DNA of 32,613 nt from Chromera velia (GCA_018398765.1 JAHBMJ010001320.1:1-32613); one strand, 5' to 3'; shown: positions 1 to 9,702, counted from the stretch's first letter. Translations and numbers: made by a program. Notes: a model not told the origin generated them from the sequence alone.

Positions 1-225
1 AACAGGCTGAAAGAACTGTACGAAATTGCGAAGCAGAAAGCACCCATTAACATAAGAATACAGATCGCACAATGCGTTGCAGGTGCAACCGGGAGGGGCA
101 CTTCTGATAATAAGAAAAAAATGAAGGATATGGTGTTGCTGTTGTGCACAATTCTGCCTAGAAGCGGTTTCAAAGCTATAGCCGACTGTCTCAAGAAGGT
201 CCATTCTGTCGATAAAGCAAGTTGA
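1..225 (+). CDS. 3' end of an unrecognised protein-coding gene (partial)
   Basis: The frame starting at base 1 is open for 74 codons and ends in TGA at 223-225. It has no start in the window, so the gene or its last exon begins upstream. The peptide is Lys-rich and mixed in composition. It opens NRLKELYEIAKQKAPINIRI and ends in HSVDKAS, and looks like a helical domain rather than low-complexity shadow. I do not recognise the family. It could be the last exon of a host gene or the tail of a mobile-element ORF. Confidence 0.55.
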   Translation, partial: NRLKELYEIAKQKAPINIRIQIAQCVAGATGRGTSDNKKKMKDMVLLLCTILPRSGFKAIADCLKKVHSVDKAS

Positions 226-538
226 GGCAAATCGATCCGATTGGCATGCAGGCTTCCTCATCCCCCCCCCCCATGAATGTGTGCTCTGGGTTGTCCTCAA
301 AGCCTTGCTAGTGGCTTGGGATTTGGCGTCGCTAAATCGAGGATTTAACCCTCAATCATCATCATCATCATCACTCCATCAATATAATATTAATGTAGTT
401 CATTATATAAATATGTTTAGTCATTATATCACGCTAAAATTAAAATCAAAGCAAATTAACGTATAAAATGATTTTAAATGTTTTCAAATTATGTGGAAGC
501 TATTAAATCTATACCAAACTGATGCTAATAAACATACA

Positions 539-581
<43 letters not shown>

Positions 582-952
582 TTTGTCATTGAATCATCAT
601 GATGTGTTCATAAACTTTCAATCAATTTAAAATGTTTTTAATCAAGTACAGATACTTTTTACAACAATTTAAAAGCTTTCAAATTGTTTCAAAAACTTAT
701 TTTCACTCTAGAAATCCACTAACATATCATACATATAGAAGTCACTTTCAATTCCACTAAGTCTTACTTTGGAGTCCACTCTGTTCCTCCATATATATAT
801 ATATATATATATCTTTTGTCATTGAATCATCATGATGTGTTCATAAACTTTCAATCAATTTAAAATGTTTTTAATCAAGTACAGATACTTTTTACAACAA
901 TTTAAAAGCTTTCAAATTGTTTTAAAAACTTATTTTCACTCTAGAAATCCAC
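226..952. other. AT-rich intergenic spacer between two converging gene ends
   Basis: No convincing coding frame is seen. The stretch holds a short ATC repeat (about 355-373), a TA microsatellite (about 550-579), a second one (about 791-812), and the first copy of a 233-bp tandem duplication. The genes on either side point towards each other, so it would hold both 3' ends. Confidence 0.6.
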
Positions 953-1022
953 TTACATATCATACATATAGAAGTCACTTTCAATTCCACTAAGTCCTAC
1001 TTTGGAGTCCACTCTGTTCCTC
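580..1022. repeat. Tandem duplication, 233-bp period
   Basis: The segment starting at 580 (CTTTTGTCATTGAATC) is repeated from 813 with only a few mismatches, and the copies end at about 790 and 1022 with CTGTTCCTCC. TA runs sit at the start of both. The second copy contains the last codons and stop of the minus-strand UBA-protein gene, so the first copy carries a duplicate of that coding end, separated from the rest of the gene. Confidence 0.9.
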
Positions 1023-2740
1023 CCTCCCACGTCCTCACTCCCCCTCGGCTGCCTTCCATGCTTCCCAGCAGGGGCTCGGTCTTCTAGAGCTGTCCTTGTC
1101 AGGACCCGGACTCCTTGCGTCTTGGCTTCAGCCTCTCTTCTCTTTATGTCCCTGTTCCTCTCCCTTCTTCCATTCACCTTCTTCCCAGAGCCCTCCACTC
1201 CAGTCATCTTCACGTCCCCCGGTTCCGTCCCCTCATTCCCTTTCCCTCCTATCCCCCCCTGTGGTCCCCCCTCCGCCGGCCGGAGTGCTGAGGAGGAGGA
1301 GGAAGAAGAAGAAGAAGAAGAAGAAGAAGAGGTGAGGCTGACGATGGCGTTCACAACATCCCCCCCTTCGTTCCTTAGTGCCTGCCTCGCCGGCTCGCTG
1401 TCTGCCCTTGTCTGACCCATAACAAGGCGTATGTTTTCTTCTATCCATCTCTCCGCTCTCTTTGCTCTCTCTCTCTGCCTCTCGGCGTCCACATCCCCCA
1501 TCACCACGTCCGTCTCCATCCCTCTTCCCTTCCCCCCCCTTGTCTTCTTCTTCTTTTTCTTCTTTTTCTTTTTCTCCCCTTCCGGAGCTGGAGCGGAGGA
1601 GCAAAGGATGGCAGGATCTTTGATCTTACCCCCCACCCCTTCCCCCCCTTTCCCTCCCTCCCTCCCTGTCCCCTCCAGGGCCGAATTTATATACCGGGTG
1701 GCTCTCCCCCGGTGTTTTAGGTAAGTCCTACCCCCCCTCATGCACTCGACTTCGTTCTGTCCCCCCTTATACACGGGTGGAGGGGGATGGATGACAAGGG
1801 GAGAGTAGAATGACTCTCTGCCTCTAGACTGAACTCCTCCAACCCCATGCTCCCTTCCATTCCCTGTAGAACCCCCCCAAAGGCCCTGCAGAACACCCAG
1901 AATCTGAATCCCTGAGCTGCCCCTACACGGATTCTGAATAAACTCTCCCCCTCCTACCCCCCTCTCCCCCCCTTGCCACTTCGGAGGTTCTCCCCTCGGT
2001 TCTTGCCCCTCCCGGTCAGTAGACGGGGCTGAGCCTCCCGGAGGTTCCCACAAAGGCCCGTCTGGTCTGTGCTGTGCCGTAAAGAATTTCAAGGACATAG
2101 ATTGTCCTCTCACCCTCTCTCCCCCCCCACAGAGGGCATTCACTCGGATCATAACAGACTGGGTCCTGTGAGTCATCTTGGGAGCCTGTAGAGAGGAGGG
2201 AAGAAACAAGGAGGGGAACAGAGGAGCGTTTGCAGCCCTCTCCGGGGCAGGAGACTGAGCCCGACCCGGAGGGGGGTGCAAACGTCCTCTGTTAAAATTA
2301 GGGGCATGTCTTCGCTTACTTGAATTATCCATGCCTGCATTGGAAGCCCCGCCCGTCCTCTTCATACCCCTCCGTATCCAGAATCGAACGCCCCCGAGGT
2401 GCTTACATCGGATCAAGATGCCAAAACCTGCAGTCTCCTCCCCAAAACAATCCAGGAAGGTCTGGGCTGCAGCAGCATCTCTGAAAATAAGAATGCCGCC
2501 CCTCTGGAAAGAGATGAACTTCTTGATGATGCCGAAAGGAAGCTCGAATCCAGTGATGAAGTGGTACACTGTCAGCCTAGAGCCCTCCCTGAGCTGCTCT
2601 GTATCCCTCTCTCACTTCTCTTCAGAGGAGGAAGGAGGCCTGTCAAGAAACTCAATTCCCTCCACCATCCATGCACACGGATCAAAAACTATACCCTGGA
2701 GATGTGAGACTTCCGTAGCGAGTCTCTGGATCTTTCTCCC
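953..2740 (-). pseudogene. UBA-domain host gene, 3' part (exons 1b, 2, 3), split by a retroelement
   Basis: Three exon pieces fit in phase: 2740-2616 (rest of exon 1), 2576-2407 and 1587-953. Intron 1 is only 39 nt (GTGAGA...CTCTAG). Intron 2 is 819 nt (GTAAGC...CTCCAG). With the 5' piece at 10371-10238 and one copy of the target duplication removed, the product is 352 aa. Residues 85-141 (VYHFITGFELPFG...) have an RRM-like pattern of strands and helices. A Lys run follows at about 147-156. Residues 188-227 (WIEENIRLVMGQT...GDVVNAIVSLT) resemble the UBA of NAC-alpha and HYPK, ribosome-associated proteins. A Ser run from GAA-type repeats follows. The UBA match is family knowledge; the overall function is unknown. 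The insertion separates the start codon from the rest, so this allele should be inactive unless another start is used. Confidence 0.6.
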
Positions 2741-2811
2741 GATAATTGATTTGAAGAACAGATAATTGATTTGAAGAACACCTCCTGCTTGTCGTGAACA
2801 GAAAATCTGAA

Positions 2812-2865
2812 AGCGCTCAGGTCCAACCGGTTTCGGGCTTATCAAGCCTCGTCAGGGACAACGCT
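2812..2865 (-). ncRNA. Hammerhead ribozyme, copy 1
   Basis: Read on the minus strand: outer stem I AGCG pairs with CGCU, across an internal loop (UU opposite CUGAG). Inner stem I is GUCC with GGAC. The core CUGACGA follows, then stem II (GGCUU, loop GAU, AAGCC with one extra C), the core GAAA, and a palindromic stem III ACCGGU followed by U. Predicted cleavage lies between plus-strand positions 2825 and 2824 (GUU|GGACC on the RNA). All invariant core residues (CUGANGA, GAAA, UH) are present. This open-stem-I, very short stem-III form is the one known from PLE pseudo-LTRs. Orientation matches the RT. Confidence 0.85.
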
Positions 2866-3256
2866 ATACAGAGTTCTAAGCTCCAGACTGAAGTCTTTGG
2901 CTGAAATCACTTTAATGCTCTTCTGCTTGTTGATGCTAGACTAGCAAGAAACAGAGGCAGTTCAAGCTTCTTTCCAAAAATAATAATCATTGTTGAGCAT
3001 AGACGGTAGCCACCTTTTTTCGGAAGCTACTTTTTTTCGGCACGCCACGCGGTGCACAGCCAGGTTCTATATCTATGCGCGGTTCTAAGGGGCATGGGCG
3101 GGTCCGCTTGCGTGTTTGCGCTAAATACAGAACATTTAAATAAAACGAAATCATTTATTTCTACAATTGCAGAGGCTGGAGCTAAGTAGAAGCCTGTTTA
3201 TCAGTACTTCTACATAGACTACCTTTCATGGGGGTATACATCACATCAAAAGATCT

Positions 3257-3286
3257 TTTAATTCTTCCTGCAGGAAGAATTAAAAA
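3257..3286. repeat. 30-bp perfect palindrome in the left pseudo-LTR
   Basis: TTTTAATTCTTCCTG is followed directly by its reverse complement, centred on CTGCAG. It lies inside a wider inverted repeat that pairs 3220-3237 with 3287-3301, so a transcript would form a long hairpin. The right copy carries the same palindrome with one mismatch, preceded by AAGATC. Confidence 0.9.
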
Positions 3287-3399
3287 TACCCCCATGAAGG
3301 TCCAGCTGATTCTTATGCGGCAGCAGCTGTTGAAACACCAATTAATATTCACTCACAATTGATTACTTCCAAAAACATTTATTAATTTTCATTTTTGAG

Positions 3400-5911
3400 T
3401 CAATGTTCAGCTGCCTGTTTCTTTCTGATGTTTTTCTTCCATTCACTTTTCAACATAGAGAGCAGGTTCGGAGGGTTGCGTCGTGCAATCATAATACGGC
3501 AAGCTATTTTTCTTTGGAGCTGACGTCTAAAGAAACCAACAACAGGATCTAGTTAAGTAGATCCTTGTACCTTGAAGAAGAGATCATTAGATCTTTTCTG
3601 CGTGTTCGTTGCTTCTTTCAAGGGGTTATCGGCATTTTGCACAGCTCGCACTGCTTCAGCTCTCAATTGGTCGATGGAGGTGAGGACTTTCTTTCTTTCT
3701 TTCTCTCTGTCTATGAACTTGACTCTGCTTGCTTCTTGGAGAAGGAGGGGGAGGGGGTATCCCCTCTGCATGAAACGCAGGAGAACCTCAACCTGCTCCT
3801 TCCTGAAAACTGCTTCACATGTACAGAGACGCAGACGTCAGATTAATTCTGCTCTCACCAGTGACAGTTTCGTTCGCTTTCTGTGCGCTGATGTCCATGC
3901 CAGATATTGATGTGCATTCAGTGCCTTCGTGTGAGGACGAACCTCCAAGGCAATGAATTCCCCCTCCCAGCGTGCTGCCCATAGCTCTACATCAAGGTGG
4001 ATGATGGGTGTGTGGAATAAGTCCTTTGCTGCCACTATCGAGTAACTGCTAAAGCGCAAACGTATGTGTGGGTCTGTATATGTGAAGAAGGTGTCAAGAA
4101 AAGAAACCAAGGCTTCCTTTGTACTGTTAATCCATTCAAGCAATGCATCATCAATGTAACGGTCATATTCATTCAAGGCAGAGGGCTTGCTGTCACTGAA
4201 CAGAAAACCTTCGAATGCATGCGCCAACACCAGCTTCGCCATCTCCCCACCTGCCAAAGAGCCCATTGGCACACCCCCTTTCTGTTTAAAAAAAGAAACG
4301 TTCCCTTCTTTTAAATTATCGGTATACTGAAATATGACATGCAACAGAAGCCGAAACATGGCTCTCCAAATGGCGAGGAATTGATTCTCTCTCCATTCTT
4401 TTGGCTCGTAGGGCGGGCGTTCCTTCTCTATATGCGGGAGCATGTTTCTGCAGAAAAACTCTTTGTTTTCGTTTAAAACTTTGAACAGAACTTCAAGGAT
4501 TTTTGACTGGTCCAGGGAGGTGTATAGGGAAGAAACATCGGCAGTGGTAAGGAAGGAAGAAGCGTGAATTCTTTTCCTTTCGTACTTTCTAACTACCTCT
4601 GCAGATGCGATTATGTGCTGGCTGTGTGCTGTGGAAAAAGGCTGTAGTGTGATGGATATAATGCGATGTAGAGAAGAGAAGAGTGAGGAGCAAAGAGGGA
4701 TGATTGGCTGCCCCACGATCGGGTTTTTGTGGATCTTGATAATCATAAAGAATTCAGGGAGCCTGGCGTGCTCGATCTGCGCTGCTGTTTCCTTCCTTAC
4801 ATACAGAGAGAAAGAGAAATCAAGGAATTCAAGGCAGTCGGCCAGTTCGCGCACAAGCTTCTTCTCTTCCTCTATGGGATTACATGAGATCTTCTCGTAT
4901 GCCTCAGGGTCCCCGAGTTGCCTCAGGGCTTCCTTATCATACCAGACTAGGCCGATTGCACCCACTCCCATTCCCTTGTCCGTCATTCCCACCCTTACCC
5001 TCATGCCGAGCGTTTCTATTGCATTCATTGCATGAAGAGAAAGGTTAGATTTGGCAGGCGGAAAGAGAGAGGGACCCATCTCATGCATCGTATCGATCAG
5101 AGGTTTGACTAACAATCGTGACAGCGCAGACTGGTCGATGTCTTTCTTGTCCATCCATCGATCCGAAGAGGAGAAAAGACATGGCAGGCCTTCATTTGTT
5201 CTTCCTCGCTTTTCAAAGAAATTCTTTCATTTTGCTGTGCGAGCCAGCTCGTTCAGACTACTTTCGAGTTCCGATTGCAATTTGTGTAGAGGCATTGGAG
5301 CATCTACTAGAAACTTTACCCCCCGTGTGAGGAGCTCTTTCTCTGTAGAGGACAGCTCGCTGGGTTTGATACCAATCGCATATCAACACGACGGCAGAAG
5401 GTTTGCCTCTGCAGTCGGAACAGGGAGTCTCAGCCAGGTCTCGTTCATGAAGCTCTTCACAATCTTTTCTTTCTCTTTTTCCGTTTCCGCTCTCATAAGC
5501 CTCATGACACATTCATGCCGAAGATCAGCGTGGTTGATCCCTTTCCAGTCTGTGGAAGAGATTCGTGAATGTGGATGGGAGGAAGACGACAAACGAGCCG
5601 TTTTCGACAGGGAGGAAATAGGAAGGGAAGAAGAAGAAAAGGAAGAGGAGAGAGCCTGACAAGAGGAGGCGAGGGCTGCAACAGCATCATTCGAAACATT
5701 CTCTTCTGGATAGAGGGCATTCATATAGAAAAACCGTGCATAGAAACTCATGGAGGGTGAATTTGGCAGCAGAGCAGAGAGCATTCGATACAAGATGGAC
5801 AGTTTCTGAGAGTAGAGGGGAGAGGGGGAATATGGGCGGAAGAGTGGGTAGAAAGGTCGCACGTGAATCCTGTTATGGGTCTCTTTTTCGATCCTTGGAG
5901 ACGAAGGGAGT
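3400..5911 (-). pseudogene. Penelope-like reverse transcriptase with four in-frame stops
   Basis: One minus-strand frame stays coding from about 5911 to a TGA at 3400-3402, with stops inside at 5383 (TGA), 5227 (TGA), 3838 (TGA) and 3553 (TAA). The longest piece, 5154-3838, is 438 aa. In it are KIHK (140-143), motif A TTADVSSLYTSL with D207, GGVPMGSLAGGE (293-304), the catalytic RYIDD (332-336), then HLDVELW and EVRPHTKALNAHQYL...SAHRK, a PLE signature. Family-like text also lies beyond the stops: STEKELLTRGVKFL between 5383 and 5227, MQRGYPLPLLLQEA after 3838, and RIMIARRNPPNLL after 3553. The breaks therefore interrupt one protein rather than bound it. The role is copying element RNA into DNA at a nicked target. 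No GIY-YIG motif was found. Confidence 0.85.
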
Positions 5912-7375
5912 TCAACCCCTTCCTCCCCTACCTCCTCTGAGTGACCCTCGAATGGACCCTCGAAAGGAACCATGAAAGGCTCCCCGACTACCTCCTCTCC
6001 CCCTAGGCCTGCCTTGTCCCCCCCATCTACCTCTGCTTTGTTGGTTCTATTGGTGGAGCCTTGCAGGCGGAGGACCGTTCTGATGGAAGTACTGCTGGTG
6101 CAAACCCGACTGACCACCCTGTTGTGTGTACGAGGGGTGATACGCTTGGGCCTCGGGACCCTGGGGGTGATACCCTAGGATTTCAGGACCTTAGAGGCGA
6201 TACCCTTGGACCTTAGGACCCAGGGGGCGATACCCTTGGACCTCAGGACCCTGGGAGCGATACGCTTGGACCTCAGGACCCTGGGGGCGATATCCCTGGA
6301 CCTCAAGACCCTGAGGGCGATACCTTTGGACCTCAAGACCCTGGGGGCGATACTCATGGGCCTCAGGACCTTGAAGGTGATACCTTTGGACCTCCAGACC
6401 CTGAGGGCGATACCCTTGGGCCTCGGGACCTTGAGAGTGCGGGTTCTGGCCTTGGCTAGCGTGGGTCTGCTACACTGGAGCATTAGAAAAGAGTTGCATA
6501 TGGCTGAAATTTCCGTCTCCCCTGCCTGCTTCCCCATCTGAGCGGAATCTTTTCTACTGTTGCTCTGTTCTGCCTTCCGTCTGCTTCCCTTCTGCATTAC
6601 CGTCTCTCTCCTGCAGAGTCGCTGAGGAGTCGGCGGGAGCATTTCTTTTCTGCCTGCCCTTGTGGTTCTCTGTCTGGCTTTAGTCTTTCTTCTGTCTGTC
6701 CCCTTTCTTCTTTTTCTGAGTGTTTCCTCCTCTTTTCTCTGCGTCACCTGGGGGGGCTGATTCTTTGTGTTGACTTTTCTCTTTGGGGAGGGGGTGGGGG
6801 GCAGAGGTCGAAGGGAGGGTTCCGTCACCCTTTCCTTTCAGACGCGAGTCAACTTCCTGCTTCACGGTGTGGGAGACCGTATGCTTGAGCGCTTGCATGA
6901 GGGACATGAGCCCTCTAGGTATACGCTTCTCAATCTCTTTCTCGAGAAAGTTGAGTTCGTTTTTATACCTCTCTGCCTCCGTCTGAGCATCGCGTACCTC
7001 CATCGCCTTCTGTCTTACCCTCTCGCTCTGCGCCCTGAATTGGTGGAGAAGGATTGCGGGTACGACTGCATCGATGTGGGTAGCTTCAACACCGGGCAGA
7101 TCCTGAAACGCACGAACGTTCTTGTCTGCTACTTTGAGGATCTCGAGCGCATCTCTACAGATTCTGAAAGCCACGACCTCCCCAAATCTCGCCTCAATGC
7201 GAGCCTGCACATAAACCGACAGAGGAGCGCCAGTTATAATCAGTGGCTGCACGTCCCTTCTTACTTGTGGAGTGTCACTCAGGAACTCACTCCGCAAGTG
7301 AAGAGGAAAAGGAAGGAAAGGCAAAAAGCAGGTTCTGTCAGTGCCTTCATGCGCACTCCTCTCATTTCCTTTCAT
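5912..7375 (-). pseudogene. Gag-like ORF of the element: coiled coil, basic tail, 10-residue repeats, RGG tail
   Basis: This frame opens at ATG 7375 and runs 231 aa to TAA 6680. The first half includes PLIITGAPLSVYVQARIEAR, an RRM-like strand-helix start. A charged helix (RVRQKAMEVRDAQTEAERYK) and a Lys-rich tail follow. The same frame then stays protein-like past TAA 6680, TAG 6554, TAG 6470 and TAG 6047 to TGA 5912. It includes ten copies of a QGPEVQGYRP-type repeat (6435-6135) and an Arg-Gly-rich end (RGRGGSRGAFHGSFRGSIRG). RGG boxes and coiled coils suggest an RNA-binding nucleocapsid-type role, by analogy with LINE ORF1 or gag. This is inferred. The RT frame overlaps the end and lies in a +1 frame relative to it. 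Confidence 0.6.
6135..6435. repeat. 30-bp tandem repeat, ten units, inside the gag-like ORF
   Basis: The unit is close to GGCGATACCCTTGGACCTCA plus GGACCCTGGG, repeated ten times with point changes. Since 30 is a multiple of three, each unit encodes ten residues. On the minus strand, in the frame of the upstream gag-like ORF, this reads QGPEVQGYRP. The other open frames (for example PRVLRSKGIA on the minus strand, LDLRTLGAIP on the plus) are by-products of the periodicity. Confidence 0.9.
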
Positions 7376-7689
7376 TTTCTTTCTTCCATGCCTTGCTCAA
7401 TCGGCTTCCAACAGGCATTAGTCCTGTGAGGGCCGTCTGAGAGAGCAGGGAGATAAGAGGGGATGAGAAGGCAAAAAGAGAAGTAGTCATCCTACGTTTC
7501 TATTCCGTTTTATTTTTCTTTTACTCTTTTTTGCTTTCTTTTCGTCTTTAACTTCAATTCTTTGAAATTCTTTACATTTTTTTTCTTTTTGTTTCTTTGT
7601 GGAGTGAGACTGTTGTTTTCTGTCCCTTTTTCTGATAGCTGAGCGTTTCTCAGGAATTCGTACGTCTTATCAGTTAGGGAGGGTGAAAA

Positions 7690-8300
7690 CTCTAGTTTCC
7701 GTTTTCTTTGCTTTCTTCCTTCTGAGAGGGGAGTATCGCCCTGGATCTCACCCCGTATCTCTACAGACGAGAGAAAGAAGAGAGAAAGAAAGAGAGGAAA
7801 TTGTCAGTTTCCCTTGCTGAATATATTTTTTCAGTTCCTTTTCTTCAATCTAAGAAGGGAGTATCACTCAGGATCTCACTCCCTTTCTCGAGAAGTGGGA
7901 GAAACAAAGAAAAAGATGTGTCGATGTGTCTTGCCAAGTTCACTTTCTCTGCTCATTTTCTTCTGAGGGGGGAGTATTACTCAGGATCTCACTCCGTATC
8001 TCAAGAAGAGAAGTCTCTCAGAGAAAGATCACTGAATGGCTTTACGACGTTCAGCCTTTTCCTTTCCCTATGTGTCGTCATCGTCGTTTCTTCTTATATG
8101 TCGTCATCAATTACCGGCCGTTGCCTCTCGTTCTATCGTTTCTCTCTTTTGTTTCTTCTTGTGTGTCGTCATCACTTACCGGCCGTTGCCTTTCGTTCTA
8201 TCATTTCTCTCTTTTTCCTGAATCTTTCTCTCTCGTTTCTTCTTTTTCTGAACCTCTCATTCTCGTTTCTTCTTTTTCTGAACCTTTCTCTCTCTGTGTC
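7690..8300. repeat. Degenerate repeats in the element's spacer
   Basis: Three units share a block like GAGTATCACTCAGGATCTCA, starting near 7731, 7859 and 7971, about 112-128 bp apart. Related fragments lie near 7265 and 8308. From 8070 to 8206 a 63-bp unit with TTACCGGCCGTTGCC occurs twice. From 8216 to 8296 a 27-bp unit with TTTCTTCTTTTTCTGAACCT occurs three times. On the minus strand these read as Lys/Arg/Glu-rich peptide, so they may be a decayed charged linker. Confidence 0.7.
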
Positions 8301-8309
8301 GGCAACTTG

Positions 8310-9644
8310 AGTGTCACTCAGCATTCACTATGTCAGCGAGACAACATGGAGAGGAGAGGGCAGATGGAGAGCAAAAAATAAGAGGTGGATACTGCATGAC
8401 AGACCTTGTTGACTTCTTTCTGCACTTGGCTGAATTTCTCCTGTATGGCCGTTTAGATCAAGTCGAGGGAGGACTTGGGCATGTATTTCATGGAGCCGGT
8501 GCTTTTCATGATGGCTTCCTAGGCCTTACAAAGGCAGAGATGCCAGAATCTGGGATCAAGGGGCAGCCCTTCCAGGTTCATTAACCAGACATCATCACTG
8601 TCGTAGGCTGAATTCAGACCTGTGGGGTTTGCTGTGGGTGGCTGGGCTGCGGGTGGCTGGGCTTCGGGTGGCTGGGCTGCGGGTGGCTGGGCTTTGGGTG
8701 GCTGGACTCCGGGTTACATTACAGCTTCGTGCTGTCTCTGCTCACCTCCTTGCTCCCTTCACTCGTCTCCCTGCCCCTGCACTTGTCCTTACCCCTACTC
8801 CTGCTCCTGATTGGGTACTTGCGGGCGAAGTCTGTTCTCTTCCCCAACTTGCCTCTCTGAATCATCCTCGTCGTCGAACCGTAAACCATAACCCCTGCCC
8901 GTTGTTACTTTGCTCGATTTGGGCTACCACATCCACATCCCGCAAGTTGCTGCTCATACTTCCCCTTAACGCACGGGGCTCGGCGCTTCAAAATCCGTTC
9001 CCGTTTGCATTGCTGGGTTCTGTAAGTCCTCCCATGGGGGCAACCTTGACTGCTGCTGCGGCTGCTGCAATATGCCCGTTCGCATTGGGCCCGTTGGTGT
9101 ATGCACCTGCTCCATTGCCGGGAGGAGCTGCCTAAATGGGCGTAGGGGCAGGATCGGAGACGGAGACGGGTGATGGGTGCAGATCTGAGGCTTCGGGAGA
9201 AGGAATGAGGCCGTACTTTTGGGGGCGGGCTCTGACCTTAGCCAGAAGTTGGTCTGCACAGACGGGGAAGCGCTTGATCAGCTCAAGGTTTGTTTCATCG
9301 ATGATGGTGATCAAGTCGCCATCCACGTCTTCGGTCTCGAGAGAGAATTTCCTGTTCTTCCAGTCAAGGACATTCTCGAGGATCAGATGGGGAGGGAGAG
9401 AACCGGCCTTTGCCAGTTGCTGAATAATGGAGGTGAGGAAACATAGTTGCTTCCCCAGGCCTAGCTCCTCCTGCCTCTTCTCCTCATTGATCCCATCCAA
9501 GAGGAAAAAACGAGTCTGTCCCATTTGGATATACTTATCAAAACGATGGAAAATCCGCTCTGTGTGCATAATCTCTTTTGGGATAGAGTTTGGCAGGGAG
9601 ATAAAATACTTATGCAGACAAGAGTTGCTCTCCTCGTCACTCAT
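8310..9644 (-). pseudogene. ORF1 of the element (broken)
   Basis: ATG 9644 opens a clean 170-aa stretch (MSDEESNSCLHKYFISLPNS...) to TAG 9132. It contains LDGINEEKRQEELGLGKQL and ENVLDWKNRKFSLETEDVDG and ends in a Pro-rich tail. Protein-like text continues in the same frame (AAPPGNGAGAYTNGPNANGH, then an Ala run). Near 8890 it switches frame into GYGLRFDDEDDSERQ, a Gln-rich stretch, five QPPxA repeats (8700-8630) and DDVWLMNLEGLPLDPRFW. Stops lie at 8795 (TAG), 8789 (TAA), 8759 (TGA), 8714 (TAA), 8519 (TAG) and 8453 (TAA). No family was recognised. It is transcribed first, next to the 5' ribozyme. It may be a structural protein, but nothing in it proves that. Confidence 0.55.
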
Positions 9645-9702
9645 TCTGAACGCGAGGACTGGAAAGAAGGAGAAACAAGGTGGAGGGTCGGTTGACTTAA
9701 CT

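Larger units (their letters stand above)
2741..3300 (-). repeat. Left pseudo-LTR (3' end of the element)
   Basis: It aligns with 9703-10237 with scattered mismatches and a 14-bp difference near 2940-2955. The outermost 20 bp (GATAATTGATTTGAAGAACA) is present twice in tandem at 2741-2760 and 2761-2780, but once in the right copy. It carries hammerhead copy 1. Its inner end is a large inverted repeat: ACCTTTCATGGGGGTA near 3220-3237 pairs with TACCCCCATGAAGGT near 3287-3301, around a 30-bp perfect palindrome centred on CTGCAG (3257-3286). Confidence 0.85.

Noticed and set aside
1002..1724. Plus-strand frames opposite the UBA gene (Ser/Pro/Leu-rich)
   Set aside because: They are shadows of the GAA/GGA-rich coding and intron sequence on the minus strand, with no splice or start context.
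953..2569. One 538-aa minus-strand open frame
   Set aside because: The middle (about 1590-2400) has Gly/Pro/Arg-rich text without folded-protein texture, and good donor and acceptor sites in matching phase bound it. I treat it as an intron that happens to be open.
3303..3837. A GIY-YIG endonuclease downstream of the RT
   Set aside because: The reading after the RGYP block gives a basic helix-rich tail and a final TGA at 3400, with no GIY or YIG motif.
7801..8381. Plus-strand Ser/Phe/Leu-rich frames over the element's spacer
   Set aside because: They are antisense readings of the Lys/Arg-rich repeats and have no motif or start context.
3400..9644. Reassigned stop codons in the nuclear code (TAA/TAG as Gln)
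   Set aside because: The host GPATCH1-like gene ends at a TAA directly after a conserved C-terminus and has no in-frame stops in its exons. Decay of the element explains its stops more simply.
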